Assembly (NCBI RefSeq): GCF_000429765.1 | Contig: NZ_AUCM01000005.1 | Span: 248,001 to 312,000, forward strand | Length of the DNA stretch: 64,000 nucleotides | DNA from: Gemmobacter nectariphilus DSM 15620 | Lineage (GTDB): Bacteria; Pseudomonadota; Alphaproteobacteria; Rhodobacterales; Rhodobacteraceae | Direction of reading: 5' to 3' | Part shown: positions 18,924 through 29,514 of the stretch, in pieces | Numbering within the stretch: the stretch's first letter is position 1 | Layout: every line of letters begins with the position of its first letter | The notes under the pieces: model-generated | What the model saw: the letters and a program-made list of their open reading frames with translations, nothing else | What the model was told of the DNA's origin: nothing | Database searches by the model: none | Program-made: the position numbers and the translations under genes

Positions 18924-19395
18924 CCGCCGCAAAGTTCTGGCCTTGCTGGCCGCCACACCGCTGGCGGCCTGCGGGTTTTCCCCCGCCTATGCGCCGGGCG
19001 GGGCAGCCCATGCGCTGCGCGAGGCCGTGGCGCTGACCGAACCCAAGGACCGCAACGGATTCGATTTCGCCAACCGGCTCGAGGATCGGCTGGGCCGCGC
19101 CTCGGCCGCGCGGTTCCGGCTGGACTGGTCCGTAGCGGCAGAGCCGGTCGGCGCCGGCATCACGCCGACCGGCGCGATCACGCGCTATACGCTGAAAGGC
19201 CAGGCCCGCTATGCGCTGGTGCGGCTGGACGGCGGACAGACCGTCACCTCGGGCAGGGTTGACAGCTTTACCAGCTGGTCCACCTCGGGCTCGACCGTCG
19301 CCACCCTGTCGGCAGAGCAGGATGCGCACCGCAGGCTGATGATCATTCTGGCCGATCAGGTGGTTGCCCGGCTGATCGCCGCCGCCCCGCAATGA
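18910..19395 (+). CDS. lptE: LPS-assembly lipoprotein LptE
   Basis: 161 residues. The signal [17 protein letters not shown] gives a lipobox at Cys21, and the mature start [11 protein letters not shown] is the LptE hallmark. LptE plugs the LptD barrel and helps insert lipopolysaccharide into the outer leaflet. The C-terminal helical part ([20 protein letters not shown]) fits the family. The start overlaps leuS by 14 bases and the stop overlaps holA (ATGA), so translation is coupled. The leuS-lptE-holA order is widespread in proteobacteria. Confidence 0.93.
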   Translation: MSWSDRRKVLALLAATPLAACGFSPAYAPGGAAHALREAVALTEPKDRNGFDFANRLEDRLGRASAARFRLDWSVAAEPVGAGITPTGAITRYTLKGQARYALVRLDGGQTVTSGRVDSFTSWSTSGSTVATLSAEQDAHRRLMIILADQVVARLIAAAPQ

Positions 19396-20420
19396 AGCTG
19401 GCGGGGGCCGAGGCGAACAGGTTTCTGGCGAAACCTGCGCCGCAAGCGTCCGGGTTCCTGATCTATGGCGCCGATCCGATGCGGGTCGCCATGAAGCGGC
19501 AACAGGCGGTTGCCGCCATCGTGGGCCCGCAGGGCGAGGCGGAAATGCGCCTGACCCGGATTTCAGCTGCCGATCTGCGCCGCGATCCGGCGCTGCTGAT
19601 GGATGCGGTCAAGGCGCAGGGGTTCTTTCCCGGCCCTCGTGTCGCGCTGGTCGAAGACGTCGGCGACGGGCTGGCCCCGGTGATCGGCGCGGCGCTGGCC
19701 GACTGGCGGGCTGGCGATGCACAGATCATCGTCACCGCCGGGCTGCTGGCTGCGAAATCGGCGCTGCGCAAGCTGTTCGAAACGCATCCGAACGCCCCGG
19801 CCATTGCCCTTTACGACGACCCGCCCAGCCAGTCCGAGATCGAGGACGAATTGCGCCGCGCGGGGCTGGCCGCCATTGACCCCGGTGCGATGAAGGATCT
19901 GGTGGCGCTGTCGCGCGATCTCGACCCGGGCGATTTCCGCCAGACGGTGGAAAAGATCGGGCTTTACAAATGGGGCGATCCGTCCCCGCTGACCGGGGAA
20001 GAGGTCGCCGCCTGCGCCCCCGCCACGGTCGAGGCCGAGGTGGACGACGTGCTGCACGCCACTGCCGAGGGGCGGCGCCGCGATGTCGGCGCGCTGATGC
20101 GGCGGCTGGAAGGTCAGGGGGTGACGCCCGTCACCCTGGCCATCCGCGCGCTTCAGCATTTCCGCGCATTGCACGCGGCCGCCTCGGACCCAGGCGGCCC
20201 GGCGGCCGGCATCGCGCGGATGCGCCCGCCCGTGTTCGGGCCGCGGCGCGACCGGATGCTGCGCCAGGCCCAAGGCTTGGGCAGCGACCGACTGGAGCAG
20301 GCGCTTGCGCTGATCGTGGAAACCGACCTGACCCTGCGGTCGACCAGCAAGGCCCCCGGGATGGCGCTGGTGGAACGGATGTTGCTGCGGCTGGCCGGCC
20401 TTGCGGATGCGCGGCGCTGA
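19392..20420 (+). CDS. holA: DNA polymerase III subunit delta
   Basis: 342 residues, the delta subunit that opens the beta sliding clamp in the clamp-loader complex. The N-terminal strand FLIYGADPMRV, the middle QIIVTAGLLAAKSALRKLFE and the helical C-terminal collar domain (LIVETDLTLRSTSKAPGMAL) match HolA. The start overlaps the lptE stop by four bases. Length is normal. A 10-bp palindrome CTGACGTCAG lies 30 bases downstream, before the glutathione S-transferase gene. Confidence 0.95.
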   Translation: MKLAGAEANRFLAKPAPQASGFLIYGADPMRVAMKRQQAVAAIVGPQGEAEMRLTRISAADLRRDPALLMDAVKAQGFFPGPRVALVEDVGDGLAPVIGAALADWRAGDAQIIVTAGLLAAKSALRKLFETHPNAPAIALYDDPPSQSEIEDELRRAGLAAIDPGAMKDLVALSRDLDPGDFRQTVEKIGLYKWGDPSPLTGEEVAACAPATVEAEVDDVLHATAEGRRRDVGALMRRLEGQGVTPVTLAIRALQHFRALHAAASDPGGPAAGIARMRPPVFGPRRDRMLRQAQGLGSDRLEQALALIVETDLTLRSTSKAPGMALVERMLLRLAGLADARR

Positions 20421-20485
20421 CGCAACGTGCGGCTTGCCTGCGGCCTTGACCTGACGTCAGATGCGCCAACCAAGGGAGGGACGTC

Positions 20486-21073
20486 ATGTACAAGGTCATC
20501 GGAACCGCAAAGAGCCGCGCTGCACGGGTGCTGTGGATGCTGGAAGAGCTGGGTCAAGGCTACGACCACGACCCGGCAGGTCCGCGCAGCGATTCGGTCA
20601 TCGCCCATAACCCGGCGGGCAAGGTGCCGGTGCTGTTGGTCGATGGCACGCCGATCACCGATTCGGCCGCGATCATGCAGTTCCTGGCCGACCGCCACGG
20701 CGCGCTGACCTATCCTGCCGGCACCATCGAGCGGGCACAGCAGGACAGCCTTTTGCATTTCCTGCTCGACGAATTCGATGCCGTGCTGTGGATGGCCGCG
20801 CGGCACAGCTTCATCCTGCCCGAGGACAAGCGCTGCCCCGAGGTGAAATCCTCGCTGAAATGGGAATTCGAGCGCAGCCAGAAGGCGCTGGTGGCCCGCA
20901 TGGGGCCGGGGCCCTTCCTGATGGGCGACAAGATCACGGTGCCCGACATCTTGCTGGCGCATTGCCTGATCTGGGCGCAGGGCGCGAAATTCCCGATCAC
21001 CGAACCCGCGCTCGAGGAATTCCTGACCCGGATGCGCGAGCGCCCGGCCTTTCAGCGCGCAATGGCGCGCTGA
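20486..21073 (+). CDS. Glutathione S-transferase family protein
   Basis: 195 residues with an N-terminal thioredoxin-like GST domain (MYKVIGTAKSRAARVLWMLE, then KVPVLLVDG and the glutathione-contact Asp-Ser of ITDSAAIMQFL) and an all-helical C-terminal domain (MGDKITVPDILLAHCLIWA). The SRAARVLW start is typical of beta/zeta-like bacterial GSTs. GGAGGG precedes the ATG. The 65 bases before it contain the perfect palindrome CTGACGTCAG (20451-20460), a possible operator. The substrate is unknown. Confidence 0.9.
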   Translation: MYKVIGTAKSRAARVLWMLEELGQGYDHDPAGPRSDSVIAHNPAGKVPVLLVDGTPITDSAAIMQFLADRHGALTYPAGTIERAQQDSLLHFLLDEFDAVLWMAARHSFILPEDKRCPEVKSSLKWEFERSQKALVARMGPGPFLMGDKITVPDILLAHCLIWAQGAKFPITEPALEEFLTRMRERPAFQRAMAR

Positions 21074-21400
21074 CACGGGGAAGTCAGGGGCGGAACGATC
21101 GCTGGCGACAGACGTTTTGGAGGGCGGTCGGCAGGCTCGCCCCCCCGACAAGCAACGCGCGGCTGCGCCGCCCAGGCAATGCGGCTTTGCCATCGGACCC
21201 GGGGCACTGACACCAGCCGAGGCCCCCGTTCACCTTGCTCCAAATACCCATCCGCCGCCCGCAGCCAGCACACCGGCCGGGGAGATAGCTGACAAGGCGC
21301 TCCCGCCCCCTTGCGCAGCGCCGTTCCGGCGCGGCACAAGGCGTTGGGCCGCGCACCGCGCCAAGGGCGCGGTGCGGGCGCGTTAATCGGTGCGGGCGCG
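21074..21400. other. Gene-free gap with dispersed motif and 18-bp tandem repeat
   Basis: 327 bases between the convergent GST and hybrid kinase genes without a credible gene. It contains one copy of the dispersed motif in minus orientation (21231-21258, CACCTTGCTCCAAATACCCA), GC-rich imperfect inverted repeats around 21308-21370 (GCGCCGTTCCGGCGC, GCACCGCGCC/GGGCGCGGTGC), and an 18-bp tandem duplication (21370-21387 and 21388-21405, one mismatch) that runs into the kinase stop codon. Confidence 0.6.
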
Positions 21401-23953
21401 CTAATCCTCGGCCGTTGCGCCGATCTGGCGGGCCATGGGGGGCGCCATTTCGGCGATCATCCGCACGATCGCGCTTTTGCGCAGAGGTTTGGTCATGTAG
21501 CGGTCGATGCCGGCCGCCAGAACCGCAGCCTCGTCCCCGTCCATCGCATGGGCCGTCAGGGCCACGATGGGGACATGGGCGCCGCTGGAGGCCTCGGCGG
21601 CGCGGATGGCGCGGGCGGCCTCTTTGCCGTCCATTTCCGGCATGGAAATATCCATGAAGATCAGGTCGGGGTGGAAACTGTGCCACAGATCCACCGCCTC
21701 GCGCCCGTTTGCGGCGAATTCCAGTTCGATGTCCAGATCGCGCACCATCTTGCCGAACACCAGCTGGTTGGTGCGGTTGTCTTCGGCCGCCAGCACCCGC
21801 ATGGCGCGTCCGGCAAGGGGCGCGGAAACCGGCGCCGGCGGGGGGGCCGGTGCCTCGGTCACCGAAAGTGCGCGCAGGCGCCCGAAAAGTTCAGATCGCA
21901 GGATAGGCTTTTGCAGCGTCGCCGCCAGATATTGCGCGCCCGTTCCGGCCCTTGCCGCAGCCGGGTTGGACGATAGCAGCACGATCGGCTGGCGATGCCC
22001 CGCCGCCCGGATCGCCGCAGCCAGGGCCAGGCCGTCCATCTCGGGCATGTCGTGATCTGTCAGCACGACATCGACCGCGCTGCCCTGTGCCAAAGCCTCC
22101 AGCGCCTCGGCGCCGGAACGGCAGACCACGGTTTCCACCCCGGCGGTTTCCAGCTGGCGCTGCAAGATGGTGCGGTTGATGAACTGATCGTCCACGATCA
22201 GCGCCCGGCGCAGGGTGATCGGCACCCCCGGCATGGGCGGCGCGCCTTCGGCCACCGGCAGCGCAAGACGGAAGCCAAAGCACGAGCCGCGCCCGGGATC
22301 GGATTCCACCCAGACCGCGCCGCCCATCCGCTCGATCAGGCGCCGCGTGATGGCCAGCCCCAGCCCGGTCCCTTCGAACTTGCGGTTCGCCGCATCCTCG
22401 ACCTGATTGAATTCGCCAAAGATGTGGTCAAGGTGCTGGGGCGCGATGCCGATGCCGGTATCCTCGACCGTGACATGCAGCTGCTGCAGGCCGTCTTCCG
22501 CCTCGATCCCGACGATGCGGATCAGCACATGTCCGCTGTCGGTGAACTTCACCGCATTGCCGACCAGATTGGTCAGCACCTGCCGCAGCCGGCCCGGATC
22601 GCCAATGAAACGGGTGGGCAGGAACATGTCATAGTCGATCAGGATGTCGATGCCCTTGCCGCGTGCCCTGGGCTGCAACAACATCGCAACCTCGTGGATC
22701 ACCCGTTCCAGATCAAAGGGTTCCGGATAGAGCGTCAGTTTTTCCGCCTCGATCTTGGAATAGTCCAGGATGTCGTTGATGATGACCAGCAGCGCCTCGC
22801 CCGAGGATTTGATCGTCTCGGCGAACAGGCGCTGTTCTTCGGTCAGGGCGGTATCGCACAACAATTCGGCCATTCCGACGACTCCATTCATGGGGGTGCG
22901 AATTTCGTGGCTCATATTGGCAAGAAAGGCCGATTTGGCGCGGTTGGCGGCCTCGGCCGCGGCGCGGGCGGCTTCCAGTTCGGCCTCGCGGCGCTTTTGT
23001 TCGGTGATGTCGATGCGCAGGCCGACGCGGCCGCCATCGGGGGTGCGGCGTTCAAGTATGCGCAAGGACCGGCCATCGGCGAAATGCTGTTCGGTGTCGA
23101 TTTCAGGCATGGACTGCCAGGACAGGCGTTCGGCCAGCCATTCCTCCTCGCGGCCTTCGGCTTCGGCATAGACGCCGCGCGACAGGCCATCGCGGATCAG
23201 GTCCTCGAATGTGGCGCCAGGGCGCGTGACCTCTTCGGCGCCTGGATAGCGGGTGCGGAAGCGGTCGTTGCACATGACCACGCGGTCCTGGCTGTCGAAC
23301 AGCACAAAGCCATCCTGCAAGGCCTCGATCCCGGCGACGACGCGCATCTGTTCGGTGATGTCGATGGCCAGGGTGACCATGCCCCCATCGCGGGACCGGC
23401 GGTCGATCAGGCGCACCCAGGAGCCGTCCGAAAACTGCGTATCCTGCGGGGGAATCGGGTCAAGATCCCACCTTGCGCACATGCGCGCCGCCCAGTCGTC
23501 CGGCGGTTCGTCCCCGATCCGCATCACGCCGCGATGGGCGCATAGCTGCGCAAGGTCGGCATAGACGATGCCGGGACGCACCTCGGGGTGGCCTTCGAAC
23601 GGGCGCAGATAGGCCTTGTTCGCCATGACCAGCCGATGCTGGGCATCGAACACCGCAAAGCCGTCGCGGATGGTGTTGATCGAATCCCACAGCCGCCGTT
23701 CGGCCATGACCGCGGCGGTATGGGCGCGTTCCAGATCCGACAGGAAGCGCGAGTTCTGGCCGCGCAGCACCTCGGCCTGCGATCGGGCCGAGGCGGCGGC
23801 ATGGCGCTGTTCGACGATCTGTTCGGTCAGCGCGCGGGCATGCAGGGCCAGCTTTTCATTGGCGGCGTGCAATTCGCGGCTTTTCAGGTCCAGCAGCCGT
23901 TCCGCCGCCAGCCGTGCCCGCCGTTCCTGTGCCAGCCGCTCTGCAATATCCAT
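21401..23953 (-). CDS. Hybrid sensor histidine kinase with two receiver domains
   Basis: 850 residues from ATG 23953 (an in-frame GTG 33 bases earlier has no ribosome-binding site). Order: N-terminal coiled coil (about 1-85), two PAS-7-like domains ([34 protein letters not shown]), HisKA with H349 ([12 protein letters not shown]), and an ATPase domain ([23 protein letters not shown]). Two receivers follow: D633 ([11 protein letters not shown]) and D768 ([11 protein letters not shown]). There is no membrane span, so it is cytoplasmic. No Hpt domain is present, so a separate phosphotransfer protein is expected. The signal and target are unknown. Confidence 0.95.
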   Translation of the reverse strand: MDIAERLAQERRARLAAERLLDLKSRELHAANEKLALHARALTEQIVEQRHAAASARSQAEVLRGQNSRFLSDLERAHTAAVMAERRLWDSINTIRDGFAVFDAQHRLVMANKAYLRPFEGHPEVRPGIVYADLAQLCAHRGVMRIGDEPPDDWAARMCARWDLDPIPPQDTQFSDGSWVRLIDRRSRDGGMVTLAIDITEQMRVVAGIEALQDGFVLFDSQDRVVMCNDRFRTRYPGAEEVTRPGATFEDLIRDGLSRGVYAEAEGREEEWLAERLSWQSMPEIDTEQHFADGRSLRILERRTPDGGRVGLRIDITEQKRREAELEAARAAAEAANRAKSAFLANMSHEIRTPMNGVVGMAELLCDTALTEEQRLFAETIKSSGEALLVIINDILDYSKIEAEKLTLYPEPFDLERVIHEVAMLLQPRARGKGIDILIDYDMFLPTRFIGDPGRLRQVLTNLVGNAVKFTDSGHVLIRIVGIEAEDGLQQLHVTVEDTGIGIAPQHLDHIFGEFNQVEDAANRKFEGTGLGLAITRRLIERMGGAVWVESDPGRGSCFGFRLALPVAEGAPPMPGVPITLRRALIVDDQFINRTILQRQLETAGVETVVCRSGAEALEALAQGSAVDVVLTDHDMPEMDGLALAAAIRAAGHRQPIVLLSSNPAAARAGTGAQYLAATLQKPILRSELFGRLRALSVTEAPAPPPAPVSAPLAGRAMRVLAAEDNRTNQLVFGKMVRDLDIELEFAANGREAVDLWHSFHPDLIFMDISMPEMDGKEAARAIRAAEASSGAHVPIVALTAHAMDGDEAAVLAAGIDRYMTKPLRKSAIVRMIAEMAPPMARQIGATAED

Positions 23954-24090
23954 GCCTGTTCCGGCCCCGTCGTTTCCGCGCCTCACATTGCGCAGCTTGA
24001 GGTGAACAGCCGGTTAACCGCGAACCGCCCCGGCTTGCTTTGCGGGCCCCATGCTGGCAGCATTCGCCCGCCTGCCGAGGGAGATTTGAG

Positions 24091-27000
24091 ATGCGTATTC
24101 GTGCCCTGTCCATTGCCGTTCTGGCATTTGCCGCCCTGTCCGCCCCGCTTCATGCCCAATCGCTGCTGCCAGAGCGGCGCAGCGTGCTGGCCGAGGGGTT
24201 CGACCTGCCGGGCGGCGATCTGCGGACGATTCTCGATACCTCGCTGGAAGCGTGCGAGCGGGCCTGTCTGAGCGACCGGCGCTGCACGGCCTTTACCTAC
24301 AATGCCCGCAACGGATCGTGCTTTCCCAAGTCGCAGCCGGGGCAGGCCGCGCCCTATGCCCGCGCGATTTCCGGCACGGTGATCGCCACCGCGCCTCAGG
24401 CGCAGGCCACGGCCAAGGCGCGGGCCGAAGACCTGGGCTTTCTGCCCGGCTGGGTGAAGACGCGCGCCACCGATCAAGCCGCCGCGCTAGGGCGGGCGCA
24501 TGTTGCCGGGGCCTTTGACCTTGCCGCGCTGCGGCAGGCGGCGGTCGAGGCCGGGTCGGGCGGCGATCCGGCCCGCGCCATGCGGCTGTGGGGGGCGGCG
24601 GCGAATGTGTCGGACATCGCCTCGGACTGGGAAGAATATGCCCGCCTGTCGTTGACGGCTGCGAATGCCGATGGAAACCAGGCGCGGACCTTGCGCGAAA
24701 CCGCCGTTCTGGCGGCGACCAATGCCTATCTGCGCTCGGGCACGGCGGCCCAGCGCCACACCATCCTGACCGTTCTGGCCGAGGCGCTGGAGGCAAATGG
24801 CATGGGGCGCAATGCCGTCGGTGCGCTGCGCCGGGCGCAGGAAATCCAGTTCCGCGACGATACCGAGACAGCCCTGGACCGGGTGGCGGGGCTTTACGGC
24901 CTGCGGATCGAGGAACACGAGGTTCAGGCCGATCTGGCCAGTCCCCGCCTGTGCGCGACCTTCACCGAGGATCTGGTCGAAAAGGGTCTCGACTATACCC
25001 CCTATGTCCAGCTGCCCGAGGCGGGCATGACCGTGGAACCCGGCGGCTGGCGCCAATTGTGCGTGGCCGGCATGAAACATGGCCAGCGCGTGAGCGTGAC
25101 CTTCCGCGAGGGGCTGCCCGCCGCCGATGGTCAGACCCTGGCCAAGTCGGTCACGATCACCGCCTATGTGCGCGACCGCGCCCCGCAGGTGCGTTTTCCG
25201 GGCACCGGCTTCGTGCTGCCGCGCGGCGGGGCGCCTGCCTTGCCCGTCCAGACGGTCAACACGCCCCGGCTGGAGCTGGAGCTGTATCGCATTTCCGACC
25301 GCAACCTGATCCGCACCATGCAGGCCGACTGGCTGGCCCGCCCGATGGATGCGTGGGACGCCGAGCGGTTCTCGGATTCGGTGGGCGAGCGGATCTGGCA
25401 AGGCCGCGCCGAGGTTCCTGTCGAGGTGAATCGCGACATGACCACCCGCCTGCCGATGGCCGAGGCGCTGGCAGGCCAGCCTGCCGGGATCTACGCCCTG
25501 AAGGCCAGGGTGCCGGGCGCCGAGGATTATGACAACGCACCGGCGTGGCAATGGTTCGTCGTGTCGGATCTGGGGCTGACCACGCTGTCGGGCACCGACG
25601 GGCTGACGGTCGTCGTGCGCTCGCTGGCCGATGCGGGGGCCAAGGCGGGGGTGCGGGTCGAGCTGATCGCGCGCTCCAACCGGGTGCTGGGAACGGCGGT
25701 GACCGACGATCAGGGCGTGGCCCGCTTTGACGCCGCCCTAAGCCGAGGCACCGGCACGGCGCAACCCGCGCTGGTCACGGTGGCCGAGGGCGATAGCGAC
25801 ATGGCCTTCCTGTCGCTGACCGATCCCGAATTCGACCTGTCCGACCGCGGCGTTGCGGGGCGCGAGCCCAGCCCGCCGATCGATCTGTTCCTTGCGACCG
25901 ATCGCGGCGCCTATCGCGCGGGCGAGACCCTGTTCGCCACCGCGCTGGCCCGCGATGGTCAGGCGCGCGCGCTGCCCGGCCTGCCGCTGACCGCCCGGCT
26001 GCGCCGCCCCGACGGGGTGGAATATTCCCGCCAGCGGATCACCGATGTGGCGGGCGGCTTTGCCTTTGCCATGCCGATTGCCGGCAATGCCCCGCGCGGG
26101 TCGTGGAAGCTGGACGTTCTGGCCGATCCCGACGCCCCGCCGCTGGCCACCGCCAGCTTTGTCGTCGAGGATTTCCTGCCCGAACGGATCGACTTTGCCC
26201 TGTCGCTGCCCGATGGCCCGGTGGCCTTGGGCGCCAGCTATGATCTGGGGATCGACGCGCGCTATCTGTTTGGCGCCCCCGGTGCTGGCCTGAGCGGCGA
26301 AGGCGAGGTGATCCTGCGCGAGGCCAAGGCGCTGGACGGCTTTCCCGGCTACCGCTTTGGCATGGCCGATGCCCCCTTCCGGCCCGAGCGCTTTGTCTTT
26401 GCCGATGGCGTGACCACGGGCGACGATGGCACCGGCATGCTGGCCGCCACCCTGCCCGATCTGCCAAACCCCGGCCGCCCGCTGGAGGCCGTGCTGCAGG
26501 TGCGTCTGGCCGAAGGCTCGGGCCGTCCGGTCGAACGCTCGCTCACCCGGCCGGTCACGCCGCCTGCGCCGCTGGTCGGCATCAAACCCGGCTTTGACGG
26601 TGTGGTGCCCGAACGTGGCGAGGCACGGTTCGATGCAATCGCGGTCGGGGCGGACGGCATGGCCGCCACCTGGCGGCTGGACCGGATCGAGACGCGCTAT
26701 CAATGGTATCAGATGTATGGCGAGTGGAACTGGGAACCCATGACCACCCGCAGCCGCATTGCCGAGGCCAAGGTCACGCTGGGCCGCACGCCCGCCGCCA
26801 TCGCCTCGGCGGTGGAATGGGGCGAATACGAACTGACGGTCAGCGCCGCCGATGGCAGCGCGGCAAGCTCGGTCCGGTTCAGCGCGGGCTGGTATGCGCC
26901 TGCCGACACCACCCGCAGCCCCGACACGCTGGAACTCTCGCTCGACAAGCCGGCCTATGCGCCGGGGGATACGGCGCGCCTGCGCATCGTGCCACGCGCC

Positions 27001-29514
27001 GCGGGAACGGCGCTGGTCTCGGTGCTGTCGAACCGTGTCGTTGCGCTGAAGGCGGTTGCCGTGACCGAGGGTGAGAACCTGATCGACCTTCCTGTCACCG
27101 ACGACTGGGGCGCGGGGGTCTATGTCACGGCGTCCGTCCTGCGGCCGATGGATGCGGCGGCGGGCCGCCTGCCCGCCCGCGCCATGGGTCTGGCCCATGC
27201 CGCCATCGCACCGGGCGATCGCAAGCTGACCGCCACGCTGGAAACCCCGGCCGAGGCCGCCCCGCGCGGCCCGCTGGAGGTCGCGCTGAAGGTTCAGGGC
27301 GTGAAACCGGGCGAAACCGCCTGGGCCACCATCGCGGCGGTCGATGTCGGCATCCTGAACCTGACCGCGACCAAGGCGCCCGATCCCGAAGCCCATTACT
27401 TTGGCCAGCGCAAGCTGGGGGTCGGCATCCGCGATCTTTACGGGCGGCTGATCGACGGGCTGAACGGGGCCGAAGGCATCGTGCGCTCGGGCGGCGATGC
27501 GGCGATGCCGCGCCTGCTGGCCCCGCCGCCGACCGAGGATCTGGTCGCCTTTTTCGACGGGCCGGTCGAGGTTGGCACCGATGGCTATGCCCGCGCGGCG
27601 TTTGACCTGCCCTCGTTCAACGGCACGGTCCGGGTGATGGCGGTGGTCTGGTCGGACAGCGGCATCGGGCAGGCACAATCGGATGTACTGGTGCGCGATC
27701 CGGTGGTGGTCACGGCCAGCCTGCCGCGGTTTGTGCAACCGGGCGATGCCAGCCGCCTGCTGCTTGAAATCGTCCACGCGACCGGCCCTGCGGGGCGGAT
27801 GGGGGTGGATGTCACCGCAGCGGGTGCCACGCTGGGCCCCGTTCCGTCCGGCGTCGATCTGGCGCAAGGCGGCAAGGCGGTGGTGCAGATTCCCGTGACC
27901 GCCGACACCGAAGGGCTGGCCCGCATCGAGGTGCGGCTGACCACCCCCGATGGCAAGGTTCTGGTCAAGCCGCTGAACCTGCCGGTGCAGGCGGGCGATC
28001 CCGAAACCCAGCGCCTGACCCGGCTGGAGCTGGCTCCCGGCCAGTCCGTCACGCTGGACAGTGCGCTGTTTGCCGATTTCCGTCCCGGCACCGCCCGCGC
28101 CATGGTCAGCGCCGGTAACCTCGCACGCTTCGATGCCCCCGGCCTGCTGGCCGCGCTGGACGCCTATCCCTATGGCTGCACGGAACAGATCACCTCGCGC
28201 GCGCTGCCGCTGATCTACTTCGATCAGGTGGCGCAGGCGATGGCCCTGCCCGGCGCCGCAACGGCGCGCGAGCGGATCGGTCAGGCGATTTCCGAGGTGC
28301 TGCTGAACCAGACCTCGGAAGGCGGGTTCGGGCTGTGGTCGGCGACCTCGGGCGGCGAGATGTGGCTGGACGCCTATGTCACCGATTTCCTGTCGCGCGC
28401 CCGTGCGCAGGGGTTCGAAGTGCCGGACCGTGCCTTCCGCGCCGCGCTCGACAACCTGCGCACGCGGGTGAACTATGCGGGTGACTTTGAACAGGGCGGC
28501 GAGGATCTGGCCTATGCGCTGATGGTCCTGGCCCGCGAAGGTGCGGCGGCCATCGGCGATCTGCGCTATTATGCCGATGTGAAGGCGGGCGATTTCGCCA
28601 CCCCGCTGGCGGTCGCACAACTGGGCACGGCGCTGGCCTATTATGGCGATCAGCCCCGCGCCGATGCGCTGTTCCGCCGGGCGGCCGAACAGTCGATGAA
28701 CCGCAAGGGGCGCGAGGCCGAACAGGTCTGGCGCGCCGATTTCGGGTCGAACCTGCGCGATGCGGCGGGGGTTCTGGCGCTGGCGCTGGAAACCGGCAGC
28801 ACTGCGGTGAACCGCGAGGACTTTGCCACCCGCATCGCCGCCAGCGCCGGGGACCGCGCGCTGTCGACGCAGGAACAGGCCTGGATCCTGCTGGCCGCGA
28901 ACGGCATGGTCGGCGGCCTGGGGGGCGAGGGGCTGACCGTGGACGGCACCGCCGTTTCCGGCCCGCTGGTTCGCCGCTTTGACGGCGGCGCACCGATGGT
29001 GATCGCCAACACCGGCGCGGCCCCGGCAACGCTGACCATCGCCGCCTTTGGCCAGCCGCAGGGCCGCGAAGATGAAGGCGGCAACGGCTATGCCATCGCC
29101 CGCAGCTACTACACCCTTGAGGGCGAAGAGGCTGATCCGACCCGCGTGAAATCCGGCACCCGGCTGGTCACCGTGCTGGAAGTCACGCCGCTGGGGTCGG
29201 GCGAGGCGCGGCTGATGGTGGCCGACCCGCTGCCCGCCGGGTTCGAGATCGACAACCCGAACCTTCTGCGCGGCGGCCAGATCGGCGCGCTGGACTGGCT
29301 GGAGACCGAAAGCGACGTCGCCCATTCCGAATTCCGGCAGGACCGCTTCCTGACCGCCATCGACCGGCGCGACGATCAGCCCTTCCGGCTGGCCTATATC
29401 GTCCGGGCGGTCAGCCCAGGCACCTTCCACCACCCGGCGGCCTCGGTCGAGGATATGTACCGCCCGACCTTCCGCGCCCGCACGGCCAGTGGCACGGTGA
29501 CGGTCACGGAATGA
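24091..29514 (+). CDS. Bacterial alpha-2-macroglobulin with PAN domain
   Basis: 1807 residues. Signal peptide 1-23. A PAN/Apple-like Cys domain follows (C55, C59, C65, C77), as in the longer bacterial (YfhM-related) alpha-2-macroglobulins. Then come the MG domains, a bait region, and the thioester motif YGCTEQ with C1363, which is intact. The family traps proteases in the periplasm by covalent coupling. GAGGGAG before ATG 24091 fixes the start. The stop overlaps pbpC (ATGA); A2M-pbpC pairing is well known and is read as wall repair plus protease defence. Unlike E. coli YfhM, no lipobox is seen, so the protein is probably soluble in the periplasm. Confidence 0.96.
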   Translation: MRIRALSIAVLAFAALSAPLHAQSLLPERRSVLAEGFDLPGGDLRTILDTSLEACERACLSDRRCTAFTYNARNGSCFPKSQPGQAAPYARAISGTVIATAPQAQATAKARAEDLGFLPGWVKTRATDQAAALGRAHVAGAFDLAALRQAAVEAGSGGDPARAMRLWGAAANVSDIASDWEEYARLSLTAANADGNQARTLRETAVLAATNAYLRSGTAAQRHTILTVLAEALEANGMGRNAVGALRRAQEIQFRDDTETALDRVAGLYGLRIEEHEVQADLASPRLCATFTEDLVEKGLDYTPYVQLPEAGMTVEPGGWRQLCVAGMKHGQRVSVTFREGLPAADGQTLAKSVTITAYVRDRAPQVRFPGTGFVLPRGGAPALPVQTVNTPRLELELYRISDRNLIRTMQADWLARPMDAWDAERFSDSVGERIWQGRAEVPVEVNRDMTTRLPMAEALAGQPAGIYALKARVPGAEDYDNAPAWQWFVVSDLGLTTLSGTDGLTVVVRSLADAGAKAGVRVELIARSNRVLGTAVTDDQGVARFDAALSRGTGTAQPALVTVAEGDSDMAFLSLTDPEFDLSDRGVAGREPSPPIDLFLATDRGAYRAGETLFATALARDGQARALPGLPLTARLRRPDGVEYSRQRITDVAGGFAFAMPIAGNAPRGSWKLDVLADPDAPPLATASFVVEDFLPERIDFALSLPDGPVALGASYDLGIDARYLFGAPGAGLSGEGEVILREAKALDGFPGYRFGMADAPFRPERFVFADGVTTGDDGTGMLAATLPDLPNPGRPLEAVLQVRLAEGSGRPVERSLTRPVTPPAPLVGIKPGFDGVVPERGEARFDAIAVGADGMAATWRLDRIETRYQWYQMYGEWNWEPMTTRSRIAEAKVTLGRTPAAIASAVEWGEYELTVSAADGSAASSVRFSAGWYAPADTTRSPDTLELSLDKPAYAPGDTARLRIVPRAAGTALVSVLSNRVVALKAVAVTEGENLIDLPVTDDWGAGVYVTASVLRPMDAAAGRLPARAMGLAHAAIAPGDRKLTATLETPAEAAPRGPLEVALKVQGVKPGETAWATIAAVDVGILNLTATKAPDPEAHYFGQRKLGVGIRDLYGRLIDGLNGAEGIVRSGGDAAMPRLLAPPPTEDLVAFFDGPVEVGTDGYARAAFDLPSFNGTVRVMAVVWSDSGIGQAQSDVLVRDPVVVTASLPRFVQPGDASRLLLEIVHATGPAGRMGVDVTAAGATLGPVPSGVDLAQGGKAVVQIPVTADTEGLARIEVRLTTPDGKVLVKPLNLPVQAGDPETQRLTRLELAPGQSVTLDSALFADFRPGTARAMVSAGNLARFDAPGLLAALDAYPYGCTEQITSRALPLIYFDQVAQAMALPGAATARERIGQAISEVLLNQTSEGGFGLWSATSGGEMWLDAYVTDFLSRARAQGFEVPDRAFRAALDNLRTRVNYAGDFEQGGEDLAYALMVLAREGAAAIGDLRYYADVKAGDFATPLAVAQLGTALAYYGDQPRADALFRRAAEQSMNRKGREAEQVWRADFGSNLRDAAGVLALALETGSTAVNREDFATRIAASAGDRALSTQEQAWILLAANGMVGGLGGEGLTVDGTAVSGPLVRRFDGGAPMVIANTGAAPATLTIAAFGQPQGREDEGGNGYAIARSYYTLEGEEADPTRVKSGTRLVTVLEVTPLGSGEARLMVADPLPAGFEIDNPNLLRGGQIGALDWLETESDVAHSEFRQDRFLTAIDRRDDQPFRLAYIVRAVSPGTFHHPAASVEDMYRPTFRARTASGTVTVTE

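Noticed and set aside
21401-23953. C-terminal Hpt domain in the hybrid kinase
   Set aside because: The protein ends shortly after the second receiver with no helical His-containing phosphotransfer domain.
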